Source of the DNA: Micavibrio sp. UBA7657
GTDB lineage: Bacteria > Pseudomonadota > Alphaproteobacteria > Micavibrionales > Micavibrionaceae
Assembly (NCBI GenBank): GCA_002483465.1
Contig: DLHX01000008.1
Location: 377,627-441,626 of the forward strand
Reading direction: 5' to 3'
Length of the DNA: 64,000 nt
The position numbers and the translations under genes are program-made. How positions within the stretch are numbered: the first letter of the stretch is position 1; every line of letters begins with the position of its first letter. This document shows positions 33,627 through 43,116 of this stretch, one piece after another. The notes under the pieces were generated by a model. It saw only the letters and a program-made list of their open reading frames with translations, made no database searches and was not told the DNA's origin.

Positions 33627-34663
33627 CGAGTTGCTGCCACCCTGCTGACGATCAGAACCATAAAAAACAACGCTTCGATTTTATTTTGTGGGCCAGCGTA
33701 TCCATCATCGCCGCCGCACTCGTCCTTCACTTCGCAGGGTTAGGCATTACGCAGGTCGATCATTTCGCCCACACAGTTCTCGAATTCCTCTCCACCATGT
33801 GGTGGGGCATCGTGCTCGGTATCCTCGTCGTCGGCATGATGAACAAAATTCCGCGCGAATATTTCCAGATCGCGATGGGAAGCGGCGATTCCGTTGGCGG
33901 CATCTTCCGCGCGGCCCTCGCGGGACTCCTGCTCGACATGTGCAACCACGGCATTCTCATGATCGGCGCAAAACTCTACGAACGCGGCGTCAGCCTGCCA
34001 CAGGTCATGACCTTTTTAATCGCCAGCCCGTGGAACTCTCTCTCGCTGACCATTATTCTTGTCACCCTAATAGGCCTTCCATGGACGCTCGCCTTCATAT
34101 TTTTCTCCGCTGTCGTCGCCATTCTTTCCGGATTCATCTTCATGGCGTTGATCCGACGCGGCATATTGCCCGACAACCCCAATAAATCCGAACCCGACGC
34201 GAATTTTTCTGTTCTGGCCGATTGCAAAACACGCCTAAAAACTTTCAAACCCTCCGCCGGATTTTTTGTCGAGCTCATTACCGGCGGCCTGCACGAAGCC
34301 CGTATGTTGCTGCGCTGGCTGCTGCTCGGAATCATTATCGCCGCCGCTGTGCGCACCTTCGTGCCGCATGAAACCTTCGCAGAATGGTTCGGCCCCACGC
34401 TTTTTGGCCTCGGCATGACGCTGCTTGCAACCACCGTTCTCGAAGTCTGCTCCGAAGGCTCCGCGCCCGTCGCCGCCGACATCATGGCCCGCGCCGCCGC
34501 GCCGGGTAACGCCTTCGCCTTCCTGATGGCCGGCGTCTCGACCGATTACACGGAAATCCTCGTCATGCGCGAAGCGACGAAGTCATGGAAGATCGCGTTC
34601 TACCTCCCGCTTGTCACCGTGCCGCAGATCGTCCTGCTCGGTTGGATAATGAATCAATTTTAA
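33623..34663 (+). CDS. Permease, SO_0444-type Cu/Zn efflux transporter
   Basis: 346 aa polytopic membrane protein (about 8 helices) of the DUF318/PF03773 permease family. Starts MTSCCHP with a Cys pair, has LLDMCNHGILMIG and a C-terminal TTVLEVCSEGSAPVAADIM, where Cys and Ser/Glu sit in membrane segments as in SO_0444-like exporters. Operon with HMA protein and CsoR fits copper export from the cytoplasm. Start overlaps csoR stop. Confidence 0.85.
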   Translation: MTSCCHPADDQNHKKQRFDFILWASVSIIAAALVLHFAGLGITQVDHFAHTVLEFLSTMWWGIVLGILVVGMMNKIPREYFQIAMGSGDSVGGIFRAALAGLLLDMCNHGILMIGAKLYERGVSLPQVMTFLIASPWNSLSLTIILVTLIGLPWTLAFIFFSAVVAILSGFIFMALIRRGILPDNPNKSEPDANFSVLADCKTRLKTFKPSAGFFVELITGGLHEARMLLRWLLLGIIIAAAVRTFVPHETFAEWFGPTLFGLGMTLLATTVLEVCSEGSAPVAADIMARAAAPGNAFAFLMAGVSTDYTEILVMREATKSWKIAFYLPLVTVPQIVLLGWIMNQF

Positions 34664-35181
34664 TGAATGAAATTCAGGATGGCGCCATGCACCAGCGCGG
34701 TCAAACCGAGCGCCGTCAGCGGGTGCGCGGCAAATGCAGGCAATCCGCTTTTGACAAAGAAAATATACATGATGAGTAAAATCGGCAACGTCGCCGCGAA
34801 ATAAACCCGCAGGCCATAAACATTCGCCTCCGGAAACAGAATAAAACTCGAAATCAAAATCATCATCATCAGCGCCGCGATAATCTTGTACCACGTGTCC
34901 GCCAGGTGACTGTAAACCGGGTTGCCGTTGACGATGATCCAGACAACCGCAGGTACCGAAACCCACGCCGCCACGATCAACGCCATGACATAGGCGCTTT
35001 TATCCTCGAACAAATAATGAATGAGATTGCCCCGCTCCGCCGCGATACCCACAAGCACCGAAACATAAGTCAGGCTCAGCACGGGCAGAAATCGCCGCGT
35101 GATAATCTCACCGAAATCTTTCGGCACCAGCCTGTCCGGCCCGCCGCGCTCAAGCTCGACCTTCCCCCACTGCGTCGTCAT
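34660..35181 (-). CDS. Hypothetical membrane protein (about five TM helices)
   Basis: 173 aa. Cytoplasmic N-terminus (GGPDRLVPKDFGEIITRRF) then five hydrophobic segments, e.g. LPVLSLTYVSVLVGIAA and ALMMMILISSFILF. Layout resembles Yip1-like small membrane proteins, but no motif confirms it. Start codon overlaps the previous gene's stop (ATGA), so it is coupled to 35178-35555. Convergent overlap of 4 bp with the permease gene. Confidence 0.7.
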   Translation of the reverse strand: MTTQWGKVELERGGPDRLVPKDFGEIITRRFLPVLSLTYVSVLVGIAAERGNLIHYLFEDKSAYVMALIVAAWVSVPAVVWIIVNGNPVYSHLADTWYKIIAALMMMILISSFILFPEANVYGLRVYFAATLPILLIMYIFFVKSGLPAFAAHPLTALGLTALVHGAILNFIH

Positions 35182-35555
35182 TTTTTCTTTTTCCCGCACG
35201 GATAGGCATTGAACAAAGCCAGCGCCACAGCCGGGGCGGCGATAAACGCGCCGTGCTGCTGCTTGTTCTTGTAAAGATACGCCGCGACATCTTTCTGCAA
35301 CTGGTTCAGCCCCGCACTCTCCGGTACGCAGAACTCAACACTCGGCGACGTGCCGAGCGAGCGTATCAAATTGTGATAATCGAGAACCCCGGCAATGTAG
35401 GACTGGCACGCGACATGCCCGCCCGGCACCAGCTCCTTGCCGTCCTTGTCGCTCAGGCACATCTGCAGAAGATAATCGCCGGAAAAACGCGCGGCCTGCG
35501 CAGGCGCAGCGCACATCAGAAACAACAAAACGAAAATAGCGAGCTTACGCCCCAT
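35178..35555 (-). CDS. Rap1a/Tai-like periplasmic protein
   Basis: 125 aa. Signal peptide LAIFVLLFLMCAAPAQA. Mature part: FSGDYLLQMC...HVACQSYIAGVLDYHNLI and FCVPESAGLNQLQ...ALFNAYPCG. The Cys spacing and C-x-x-Y-I-x-G-x-x-D motif match the Rap1a/Tai fold known for type VI secretion immunity proteins. No T6SS effector is adjacent, so a housekeeping or orphan role is as likely. Overlaps the helicase-C gene by ~11 bp. Confidence 0.65.
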   Translation of the reverse strand: MGRKLAIFVLLFLMCAAPAQAARFSGDYLLQMCLSDKDGKELVPGGHVACQSYIAGVLDYHNLIRSLGTSPSVEFCVPESAGLNQLQKDVAAYLYKNKQQHGAFIAAPAVALALFNAYPCGKKKK

Positions 35556-36708
35556 CTTTTCCGGCCTTCTTGAGTTGCCCCAATATGGCGAAAGGCGAAT
35601 CTGCCGGGTTGATTTTTGCTTCGGCGGAAACCATGCGTGGCCGCTCCGGCTTTCTTTCTTGATCCTTGCGGCCATGCTTGCGGTCGCCACGCGGTTTTTT
35701 ATCCTTGTCCGATTTTTCACGGCGCGGCTTGTCTGATTTCGGTCTCGGCTCGCGTTTCTCGAACGCCTTGCCTTTTTTCAGTGCGAACATCGCCAGCTCA
35801 GGTCTTGCTTTCGGCTCCGGCTTCGCTCCTGCAGGTTTTTCTCCAGCAACTTCTTCGGGCGGCTTCTCCGCTACAGCTTCTTCAGCAGGCTTTTCAGCCG
35901 CAATTTCTTCAGCGGGCTTTTCCTGCGCTGCCGGTTCTTCTTTTTTCTCTTCCACCGGCTCGAGCTTCCGGTGCCCCATCGCCGTGAGCACACCGTATAA
36001 ATCGTCGATCTGGCAACCAAGCCATTCCGCCATCTTGTGCTGCGCCTGGAACTTGCCGTCTTTGGCGTTGTCGTAAACCGCACTGATCACACGGTCGAGC
36101 ATATCGATACGAATGGCGCGCGGCCCGTAAACCGGGTAACCGATCGCGCGGTAGAAATCCCGGTCGGCGCTCTCATCCACTTTCTGCGACACCACGCCAT
36201 CCCTTGGCAATGGCGGCGGCAACGGCTTGTCGTTCCACAGCGCATATAGCAATCCACGCAAGCGTACACCGGCTGGCTTGTTCAGCGCCGGAAGGAAAAT
36301 CAGAACCGGCCCCAACCTGACTTGCTTGCCACGCAGAACCTGTCTCATTTCGGGATCCAGCGCCGCGGTCAAACTCTGAACCTCTTCACGGGGAATAATT
36401 CCGAGCGCATTATAAAGCTTCTCGCAAATCCCGCGCACCGGCTCGGCCAGCCCCTCGGTTTGTTCCAGCGCAGGCAACGGCTCCAGAACCTGGCGAATAT
36501 GATTCTTGATCCATTCGCGCAGGATGCCGCGCACCGCTTCCGTATCATGTCCGGCGGCGTCGAGGACCTCGATATCCGGCTCGAGAATCTTCGCGCCCTT
36601 GACCGCCTTGGCGAAAGGCTCGCCCGGCAGGGGATTGCTGGCATCGGGCTGGTAACGGATCATACCGTCGTCGCCCAGTTTGAATTGCGTAATGGCTGCG
36701 TTCAACAT
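35545..36708 (-). CDS. C-terminal region of alphaproteobacterial SUV3-like helicase as a stand-alone protein
   Basis: 387 aa. GKQVRLGPVLIFLPALNKPAGVRLRGLLYALW, FYRAIGYPVYGPRAIRIDMLDRVIS, and the C-terminal INPADSPFAILGQLK match the region that follows the DExH helicase core in alphaproteobacterial SUV3-type RNA/DNA helicases. The helicase core itself (Walker A/B, motif VI) is absent: only 132 bp separate this start from the divergent gene upstream. A long Lys/Glu/Pro/Ala linker (EEKKEEPAAQEKPAEE...) precedes a very basic RRE.DK.RGDRK stretch. Either the helicase is split and encoded elsewhere, or this is a decayed remnant with an intact frame. Confidence 0.7.
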   Translation of the reverse strand: MLNAAITQFKLGDDGMIRYQPDASNPLPGEPFAKAVKGAKILEPDIEVLDAAGHDTEAVRGILREWIKNHIRQVLEPLPALEQTEGLAEPVRGICEKLYNALGIIPREEVQSLTAALDPEMRQVLRGKQVRLGPVLIFLPALNKPAGVRLRGLLYALWNDKPLPPPLPRDGVVSQKVDESADRDFYRAIGYPVYGPRAIRIDMLDRVISAVYDNAKDGKFQAQHKMAEWLGCQIDDLYGVLTAMGHRKLEPVEEKKEEPAAQEKPAEEIAAEKPAEEAVAEKPPEEVAGEKPAGAKPEPKARPELAMFALKKGKAFEKREPRPKSDKPRREKSDKDKKPRGDRKHGRKDQERKPERPRMVSAEAKINPADSPFAILGQLKKAGKDGA

Positions 36709-36840
36709 TGTTTTAAAAGCGTTTTATCAGGGTCATGGATGTTTCGTACGATATAGACTGAAAAATACGCCCCTGTCCATTGAATGATACGCAGACTATA
36801 TGTTTTACTCTTGATCCTGTTTCCAGCCACGGAGCCATAA

Positions 36841-38406
36841 ATGACCTTTCGCCGTTCCTTTCTCGTCATCGCCCTTGCCATGCTCGCCTGGCCGGCCCAC
36901 GCCGCCGACATTAATAAGGAGGGCGCCGCCCGGGTCAAAACCCTCGTCGAGTCGTTCATCGCCGAGCAGAAAAAACTCACCGAGATCGACGGCGTTACCA
37001 AAGTCGAATATCAGGGCGAGGTTCTGGTCGAGGAAGCGGGCGAATTTTATGCCGTCACCCTTCCCTACACGAAACTGATCAACGCCAGCAGCGAACAGGT
37101 CGATATCGGCATGGTATCGATTAATGTCTCCCCCGCCGATGAACCCGGCCAGTGGAAAATGCGCATCGCCGTTCCCACGCCCATCGTCATCACCGACAAA
37201 ACCGGCGCGGAAATTATGCGCGTCACCGTCGGCGGCCAACGCGCCGCAGGCATCTGGGATGAAAAACTCCAGAGTTTCGTTAAGCTCGATGCGCTCTATA
37301 AAGACGTGGCTTTCACCGGCCCGGACGGCAGCGTAAAAATCCCCGAAACCAAGATTATTTATGACTTTGTCAAGGACGCCGCCGGAAAATGGTCTGGCCC
37401 CGGCTCGATCAACCTCAAAAACATTGACGCAACTGGCGTAAAAGATTCCAGCGCCTTCAAGGCTGCCGCAGTGAACATCGATTTCGCCATCGACCAGTAT
37501 GATTCTGCCGCAATCAAGACCTACCGTGAAAAACTGGCTGGCCTCGCTGAAAGCCTCGCCAGGGACGCAACGCAGAACGGGCAGATCTCAACCGCCCATA
37601 CAACCGCCATCGCCAACATGATGATGGATTTTTTCAGCGGCGCGGGGAACGGCGTGAAAATCCGCTACAACATCACCGATTTAAAGATCAGCAAGATCGA
37701 TCCGGCGACCAGCAAACCGCACAGCCTTACGCTGCCCAAAGCCTTCGCCGGGCTTGATCTGAATGGCTTCACAACCGGCAAGGTGCGCCTCGCATTACAA
37801 GCCGGACATGACGGCCTCATCGTCACGCCCGAGCCCGCACAGAAAGGCCTGACGCCCACAAAATCAAACATCGACATCCTGATTGAAAACATCCCCGTGA
37901 AGGAAATCGTCGGCCTCGGGAAAAACACGATGGATGCAACGATCCAGCAACCTGAAATGCAAAAACTCGCCGGGATTTCATTCCTGTTCAAATTGCCCGC
38001 CCTGCTTTCGCAGGCCGGCACGCACATGGCCGTCACCAACAGCTATATCGGCAATGCTGATATCGACATGAAGCTCGAAGGCCGCGCCCGCGCCGACATC
38101 AGCGCCGTCAACAGCGCCACGGTCGATGCCAAAGCAACCATTCGCGGCCTCGACCTGTTAATCGCGCGTCTCAAGGAACAGCAGAAAGCGGGCACCGCAC
38201 TCGACCAGCAAAAACTGGGCATGACCATCACCCAGCTCGAGCAGATCAAACAAAAAGCCAAGGTTCAGAAAACCGCCGACGGCCAGGAACTGCATGTCAT
38301 TGAGTTCGTCATGAATCCGCAAGGGCAGATACTGCTCAACGGCAACGACGTGCGCGGCGGCACGCCTGCCGGAATTGAAAAACCGGCACCGGTGCCGACG
38401 CCTTAA
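36841..38406 (+). CDS. Periplasmic hypothetical protein (DUF945/DUF2125-like fold suspected)
   Basis: 521 aa. Signal peptide FLVIALAMLAWPAHAA. Long beta-rich mature chain with repeated strand patterns (VKIRYNITDLKISKID, ADIDMKLEGRARADISAVNSATVDAK) of the type seen in large periplasmic proteins built like YdgA/DUF945. C-terminal part has Gln-rich helices and ends in PAPVPTP. No catalytic motif. Unknown role in envelope biology; ends overlapping the convergent hemW by 4 bp. Confidence 0.7.
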   Translation: MTFRRSFLVIALAMLAWPAHAADINKEGAARVKTLVESFIAEQKKLTEIDGVTKVEYQGEVLVEEAGEFYAVTLPYTKLINASSEQVDIGMVSINVSPADEPGQWKMRIAVPTPIVITDKTGAEIMRVTVGGQRAAGIWDEKLQSFVKLDALYKDVAFTGPDGSVKIPETKIIYDFVKDAAGKWSGPGSINLKNIDATGVKDSSAFKAAAVNIDFAIDQYDSAAIKTYREKLAGLAESLARDATQNGQISTAHTTAIANMMMDFFSGAGNGVKIRYNITDLKISKIDPATSKPHSLTLPKAFAGLDLNGFTTGKVRLALQAGHDGLIVTPEPAQKGLTPTKSNIDILIENIPVKEIVGLGKNTMDATIQQPEMQKLAGISFLFKLPALLSQAGTHMAVTNSYIGNADIDMKLEGRARADISAVNSATVDAKATIRGLDLLIARLKEQQKAGTALDQQKLGMTITQLEQIKQKAKVQKTADGQELHVIEFVMNPQGQILLNGNDVRGGTPAGIEKPAPVPTP

Positions 38407-39626
38407 AAATCGTCCCGAAGAATAAACGGCACAAGCGAGTTCAAGCGCAGCCAACCCTCGCGCGTCAGCTGCAGACGCTTGGCGTCTTTCACCATCCACC
38501 CTTCTGAAACCGCCTGCTTCAGTTTTTTCGGGTGAAGTGCATCCGCCGGATCGATCCCCGATTTTGCTCTGAGATGCTTCAGCGTAATTCCCTCGCGCAG
38601 CCTGAGGCCCATCATCAAGGCCTCAAGAAGCTTCTCCCGCGGCGTCAACGGCTGTTCGGGGTGTCCCCCATGCCCTTTCAGATCCACCCGGTCCAGCCAG
38701 ACATTCGGCGCCTGGTGGTCTCTAATTGCTACTTTGTATCTATTAGCGTCATCTAGCAGATCATCCATAATATCGTCATTAGAGACAATGTTGCTTGAAA
38801 CCGAGATCCTGCCATGCGCACCCGGCCCGACCCCTATATAATCGCCATATTCCCAGTAAAGCCTGTTATGGCGGCTCTCCTGCCCCGGCTTAGCATGATT
38901 GGAGACCTCGTAGGCAGGCAAACCCGCCCCCTCCATAATCTCCTGCGTCAGCGTATAGAAATCCGCCGCCAGCTCCTGCGCAGGCATCGTGAACTTCCCC
39001 TGCTCATGCGCGAGGTAAAACGGCGTGCTGCGCTCGATGGTGAGCTGATAAAGGGACATATGCCCATCCACATGTGCCAACGCGCCGCGCAATTCAGTCT
39101 CCCATTCCTGCAATGTCTGTCCGGGCCGCGCATAAATCAGGTCGAACGAGTATCGATCAAAAATTTTCCGTGCTGTTTCAATCGCCTGCACAGCTTCCTT
39201 CGCGCTGTGCTTCCGCCCGAGGAATTTCAGCTGCTCATCATCGAGCGACTGCACACCGAGCGAAACACGGTTGATTCCGGCCTCGCGAAAGCCCCTGAAT
39301 TTCTCAGCCTCCACCGATGTCGGGTTCGCCTCAAGCGTGACTTCCGCGTCCTGTGCCAACATCCATGAATTACTTATTGTTTTTAAAATCTCGCCGACCG
39401 TTTCAACCGGCATTAATGACGGCGTTCCGCCACCTAAAAATACCGATACGATACGTCTTTCGGGAAAACGCTCCGCATAATGACCGAGCGCGCGGACATA
39501 CGCGTTCTTCCACGCCTCCTGATCGATGCTGTCATGAACATGAACATTGAAATCGCAATACGGGCATTTCGATTTGCAGAACGGCCAGTGGATGTAAATC
39601 CCGGTATCTATTGCGTTGCGAGACAT
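38403..39626 (-). CDS. hemW: Heme chaperone HemW (radical SAM)
   Basis: 407 aa. Radical-SAM cluster C17-x3-C21-x2-C24 ([10 protein letters not shown]), [11 protein letters not shown]-binding stretch, [13 protein letters not shown] and [20 protein letters not shown]. It lacks the extra N-terminal extension of HemN coproporphyrinogen dehydrogenase, so HemW (heme insertion) is the better call. C-terminal winged-helix ([17 protein letters not shown]). Overlaps rdgB by 19 bp in a likely rph-rdgB-hemW operon. Confidence 0.93.
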   Translation of the reverse strand: MSRNAIDTGIYIHWPFCKSKCPYCDFNVHVHDSIDQEAWKNAYVRALGHYAERFPERRIVSVFLGGGTPSLMPVETVGEILKTISNSWMLAQDAEVTLEANPTSVEAEKFRGFREAGINRVSLGVQSLDDEQLKFLGRKHSAKEAVQAIETARKIFDRYSFDLIYARPGQTLQEWETELRGALAHVDGHMSLYQLTIERSTPFYLAHEQGKFTMPAQELAADFYTLTQEIMEGAGLPAYEVSNHAKPGQESRHNRLYWEYGDYIGVGPGAHGRISVSSNIVSNDDIMDDLLDDANRYKVAIRDHQAPNVWLDRVDLKGHGGHPEQPLTPREKLLEALMMGLRLREGITLKHLRAKSGIDPADALHPKKLKQAVSEGWMVKDAKRLQLTREGWLRLNSLVPFILRDDF

Positions 39627-40204
39627 TGCTCCACCAGTTTTGCAAAAGCCCGCGCCCGGTGCGACGTGGCACGTTTTTCCTCAGGACTGATCTCGGCATA
39701 GGTCCGCGTATCACCCTCGGGAATAAAAATCGGGTCATACCCAAAACCCTTGTCGCCGCGCGGCGGCCAGATAATCTGCCCCTCGATCCGCCCCTCGAAC
39801 GTCTCCACATGCCCGTCCGGCCATGCAATCGCCAGCGCGCAGATAAATGCCGCCGTTCGGTCGGCGCTTTTACCAAGCCGCCGGTTCACTTCCGCCATCG
39901 CGATACCAAAATCCTTGTTCGGTGCCCAGCGCGCCGAAAAAATTCCCGGCTCGCCGTTCAACGCCTTCACGGCCAGCCCGCTATCATCCGCCAGCGCAGG
40001 CATCCCGCTGAGCTTCGCGGCAGACACCGCCTTGAGCGCGGCGTTGCCCGTGAACGTGCGCTCGGTTTCTTCCGGCTCAGGCAACTCGAGTTCGGCGGCA
40101 GTATGGAATTTTTCGATATAGGGTTTCAGCAGGTCGGAAATTTCCCGGGCCTTGCCGGAATTGTGGGTGGCGATGACGAGTTCCTGTCCGTCAAATCGTC
40201 TCAA
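39608..40204 (-). CDS. rdgB: dITP/XTP pyrophosphatase
   Basis: 198 aa Ham1-family nucleotide-pool sanitiser. [12 protein letters not shown] (substrate loop), [25 protein letters not shown] and [32 protein letters not shown] are the three hallmarks. Begins with TTG that overlaps the rph stop (TTGA), giving translational coupling; the [16 protein letters not shown]-terminus agrees with alphaproteobacterial homologues. Confidence 0.95.
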   Translation of the reverse strand: MRRFDGQELVIATHNSGKAREISDLLKPYIEKFHTAAELELPEPEETERTFTGNAALKAVSAAKLSGMPALADDSGLAVKALNGEPGIFSARWAPNKDFGIAMAEVNRRLGKSADRTAAFICALAIAWPDGHVETFEGRIEGQIIWPPRGDKGFGYDPIFIPEGDTRTYAEISPEEKRATSHRARAFAKLVEQCLATQ

Positions 40205-40920
40205 ATCCCGAGCACCTTTTTCTGCAGCGCGCTCAGTTCGGCGCAGCCCTGCTTGGCAAGATTCAGCATCGCTAAAAACTGCTGCTCCGAGAAGGGCTCA
40301 CGCTCTGCGGTACCCTGAATTTCAACCAGCCCGCCCTTGCCGGTGATAACAAAATTCGCATCCGTCTCCGCCGTGGAATCCTCGGCATAATCAAGATCGA
40401 GAACATTGTCATTCTGGTACACGCCGCACGAAATCGCCGCCACCGTATCCGTCATCGGAACCGATTTCAGCATCCCGATTTTCACAAGGTGCTGAAACGC
40501 CAGATGCATCGCTACAAAACCACCCGTGACCGATGCCGTTCTCGTACCGCCATCGGCCTGGATAACATCGCAATCCACTTTCACCTGAATCTCGCCCATC
40601 GCCTGCACATCGACAACCGCGCGCAACGCCCGCCCGATCAGTCTTTGAATTTCCTGCGTGCGTCCCGACTGACGGCCCTTATAAGCCTCGCGGTCCATCC
40701 GCGTTCCTGTCGAACGCGGCAGCATCCCGTATTCACTCGTCACCCAGCCCTTGCCGGAATTTTTCATCCAGTGCGGGATTTTATCCTCGACCGTCGCTAA
40801 ACACAGCACATGCGTGTCACCGAATTTCACCAGGCACGATCCTTCCGCGTGTTTGTTCACGTTCGGGATCAATTCGATGGCTCTAAGCTGGGACGGGCTG
40901 CGGCCCGAAGGTCTGGTCAT
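40201..40920 (-). CDS. rph: Ribonuclease PH
   Basis: 239 aa phosphorolytic 3' exonuclease that trims tRNA 3' ends. [38 protein letters not shown]-like [10 protein letters not shown] and the [20 protein letters not shown] phosphate/active-site loop are intact. AAAGGA ribosome site. First gene of rph-rdgB-hemW and divergent from hrcA, a neighbour pairing common in alphaproteobacteria. Confidence 0.97.
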   Translation of the reverse strand: MTRPSGRSPSQLRAIELIPNVNKHAEGSCLVKFGDTHVLCLATVEDKIPHWMKNSGKGWVTSEYGMLPRSTGTRMDREAYKGRQSGRTQEIQRLIGRALRAVVDVQAMGEIQVKVDCDVIQADGGTRTASVTGGFVAMHLAFQHLVKIGMLKSVPMTDTVAAISCGVYQNDNVLDLDYAEDSTAETDANFVITGKGGLVEIQGTAEREPFSEQQFLAMLNLAKQGCAELSALQKKVLGI

Positions 40921-40966
40921 GGCGGTTTTCCTTTAGTTTTGCCGCAGTCTAAAGTTTCACGGTGAA

Positions 40967-40995
40967 TTGTCAAACCGCCGCGACGCCTCTATAGT
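40967..40995 (+). promoter_or_regulatory. hrcA promoter, predicted leaderless
   Basis: TTGTCA (40967-40972), 17-bp spacer, TATAGT (40990-40995), then 6 bases to the hrcA ATG at 41002. No ribosome site can fit. No CIRCE inverted repeat (TTAGCACTC/GAGTGCTAA) is seen here. Confidence 0.65.
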
Positions 40996-41001
40996 TTTTC
41001 A

Positions 41002-42042
41002 ATGATCACGGAGCTGAACGACCGTTCGCGGACCATCTTCCGCTTTATCGTCGATACCTACCTCGCCACCGGCGAGCCCGTCGGCTCGCGCACGATCTCC
41101 AAGGTCGCAGGGCTAAGCCTCTCGCCCGCCAGCATCCGCAACACCATGGCCGACCTCGAACAATCCGGCCTGCTCTATGCGCCGCACACCTCCGCCGGAA
41201 GATTACCAACCGAACAAGGCATCCGCCTTTACATCGACGGCCTGATGCAGCTCGGCAATCTCGCGCAGGATGACCGCCGCCGTATCGAAGCCGCGTGCAC
41301 CGCGCAGAACCGCACCATCACCGAAGTTCTCGAACAGGCCACCTCGCTCCTCTCCGGCCTCTCTTCCTGCGCCAGCCTCGTTGTCGCGCCGAAAATGAGC
41401 GGCGCGGTGAAACAGGTGCAATTCGTCCAGCTCGCGCCGGGTAAAGTCCTCACCGTGCTGGTCTTTCAGAACGGCCTCGTCGAAAATCGTATTCTCGAAA
41501 TGAACGGCGAACTCCCCATCACCACGCTGATGGCCGCCAGCAACTATCTCAACGCTAAACTCGCAGGCAAAACCATTCCGGACGCCGAGAAAAACATCCT
41601 CGCCGAAATCCGCGAAAACCGCTCGCAGCTCGACCAGATCACCGCAGGCCTCGTTGAAAAAGGCCTCGCTTTGCCGCCGCAAAATAAACGCGACAGCCAC
41701 ATCATCATCCGCGGTCAGTCGCGCCTCCTCGAAGATGTCAAAGCCCTTCAGGATCTGGAACGCGCCCGCACCTTGCTCGGCTATCTCGAGCAGCAGCAGA
41801 ACATGCTTGAGTTGCTGGGCTCCGTGAATGACGCGCAGGGCGTGCAGATTTTCATCGGCGCTGAAAACCGGATTTTCGACCAGGCGGGCTGGTCGCTGAT
41901 CATCGCGCCCTACAAAAACGCCAGCGAACAGATCGTCGGCGCCATCGGCGTCATCGGCCCGACCCGCCTCGACTACGACCGCATTATCCCGATGGTTGAT
42001 TACACCTCTCAGATCGTCGCAAAACTGGTGGACGGCACATAA
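41002..42042 (+). CDS. hrcA: Heat-inducible transcription repressor HrcA
   Basis: 346 aa. N-terminal winged helix: RSRTIFRFIVDTYLATGEPVGSRTISK followed by SPASIRNTMADLEQSGLLYAPHTSAGRLPTEQG, the HrcA signature. GAF-like and dimer domains follow, with IGAENRIFDQAGWSLIIAPY near the end. Represses groESL (and sometimes dnaK) operons at CIRCE sites. No CIRCE is visible before grpE or dnaK here, so its targets are probably elsewhere. Confidence 0.96.
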   Translation: MITELNDRSRTIFRFIVDTYLATGEPVGSRTISKVAGLSLSPASIRNTMADLEQSGLLYAPHTSAGRLPTEQGIRLYIDGLMQLGNLAQDDRRRIEAACTAQNRTITEVLEQATSLLSGLSSCASLVVAPKMSGAVKQVQFVQLAPGKVLTVLVFQNGLVENRILEMNGELPITTLMAASNYLNAKLAGKTIPDAEKNILAEIRENRSQLDQITAGLVEKGLALPPQNKRDSHIIIRGQSRLLEDVKALQDLERARTLLGYLEQQQNMLELLGSVNDAQGVQIFIGAENRIFDQAGWSLIIAPYKNASEQIVGAIGVIGPTRLDYDRIIPMVDYTSQIVAKLVDGT

Positions 42043-42114
42043 CGCCGCCTTGCCTGCACCCGGCCTATTACCTATAATCTTGGCAAGATTGAAAATTCCA
42101 CAGGTTTTATTCCT

Positions 42115-43092
42115 ATGAGTCGCCCGCTTTTACCAGCCCTCTTGTTTGCCCTTGCCCTGGCCGCGCTGCCCGCTCATGCGCAGCAGAATAGCCAGCAGCA
42201 GCAAAACAAGAACACGCCCTACGGCTCCTACGTGCAGGACCTGTACGGCAGCGACAGCCAGGACAACGACCAGAAACCCGCAACCTGGCAGTACGATAAA
42301 AAATACAGAATGCTCGGCAAGGGTCTGCCAAGAAACATTCAGACAGGCACGAACCCGCTGCCCCTCGGCATGCAGCAGATCTATCTCGTCCGCACGGAGA
42401 ACCTGAAAAATAACGAAGCCGCCCTGCGCATGATGACGCCGATTTCAATGGATGGATGCATCAACGTCGCCCCGCCCGTCATCAAGATGCGCAAAAGCTC
42501 CAACATGCTGATCCTGAACATCGAGGACGGCGTCGTCTCCGTTAATAAAAAGCCCCAGTACGGCCAGTTCCAGTGCAACAACGGCTCGCACACCGCTTCC
42601 GCCGATCTCATCCTCAATCGCGATGAACTGATAGAGGACAATATCAGGTCGCTCTCGTTCCAGGCTTCCAACGGCGCGATGGATGTTTACGACGTCAAGG
42701 TCACGCCCGACCGCCTCGCGCTCGTCCCGCGCAGCACCGTGGCCTTCCTGCCTTACTCCGCGAGTACAAAACCCGACCCGCTCGTTTATGATTTCTATCC
42801 TGACAACCTTGTCATTCTTTATGCGGCCTCCGCTCCTGCAGGCACCGATCTTTCTGCGCAAATCACCACCCTCGCCCAGAGCAAGGGCCTTGTCGAAAGC
42901 CCGGTCTTGAAAAACGGCCGCGGCCTCTATTTTATTGACCGGGCCGGAACGCTGGCCGGTACGCTTGCTTTCGACGCCAACGCCTTTATCGGCACCGTCA
43001 GCGTCGAGGAAACATACCAGGGCCCGAATGGGCCATACCAGCAGGCGCGCGCCGTCGACGTTTACGCAAAACGCCCCGGCACGCTGGACTAA
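42115..43092 (+). CDS. Periplasmic hypothetical protein
   Basis: 325 aa. Signal peptide LLFALALAALPAHAQ, then a Gln/Asn-rich low-complexity stretch. The body is beta-rich with two Cys (MDGCINVAPP; GQFQCNNGSH) likely disulfide-bonded. No family recognised. It lies between hrcA and grpE, an unusual place for an exported protein, and has a TATAAT about 40 bp upstream, so it may be transcribed on its own. Confidence 0.7.
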   Translation: MSRPLLPALLFALALAALPAHAQQNSQQQQNKNTPYGSYVQDLYGSDSQDNDQKPATWQYDKKYRMLGKGLPRNIQTGTNPLPLGMQQIYLVRTENLKNNEAALRMMTPISMDGCINVAPPVIKMRKSSNMLILNIEDGVVSVNKKPQYGQFQCNNGSHTASADLILNRDELIEDNIRSLSFQASNGAMDVYDVKVTPDRLALVPRSTVAFLPYSASTKPDPLVYDFYPDNLVILYAASAPAGTDLSAQITTLAQSKGLVESPVLKNGRGLYFIDRAGTLAGTLAFDANAFIGTVSVEETYQGPNGPYQQARAVDVYAKRPGTLD

Positions 43093-43116
43093 TAATAACT
43101 AAGACAACAAGGCATC

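Noticed and set aside
35178..35555. Type VI immunity gene of an effector pair
   Set aside because: The fold resembles Rap1a/Tai, but no effector or T6SS gene is nearby, so only the fold is reported.
40921..41001. CIRCE operator before hrcA
   Set aside because: No TTAGCACTC/GAGTGCTAA-type inverted repeat is present here, nor before grpE or dnaK.
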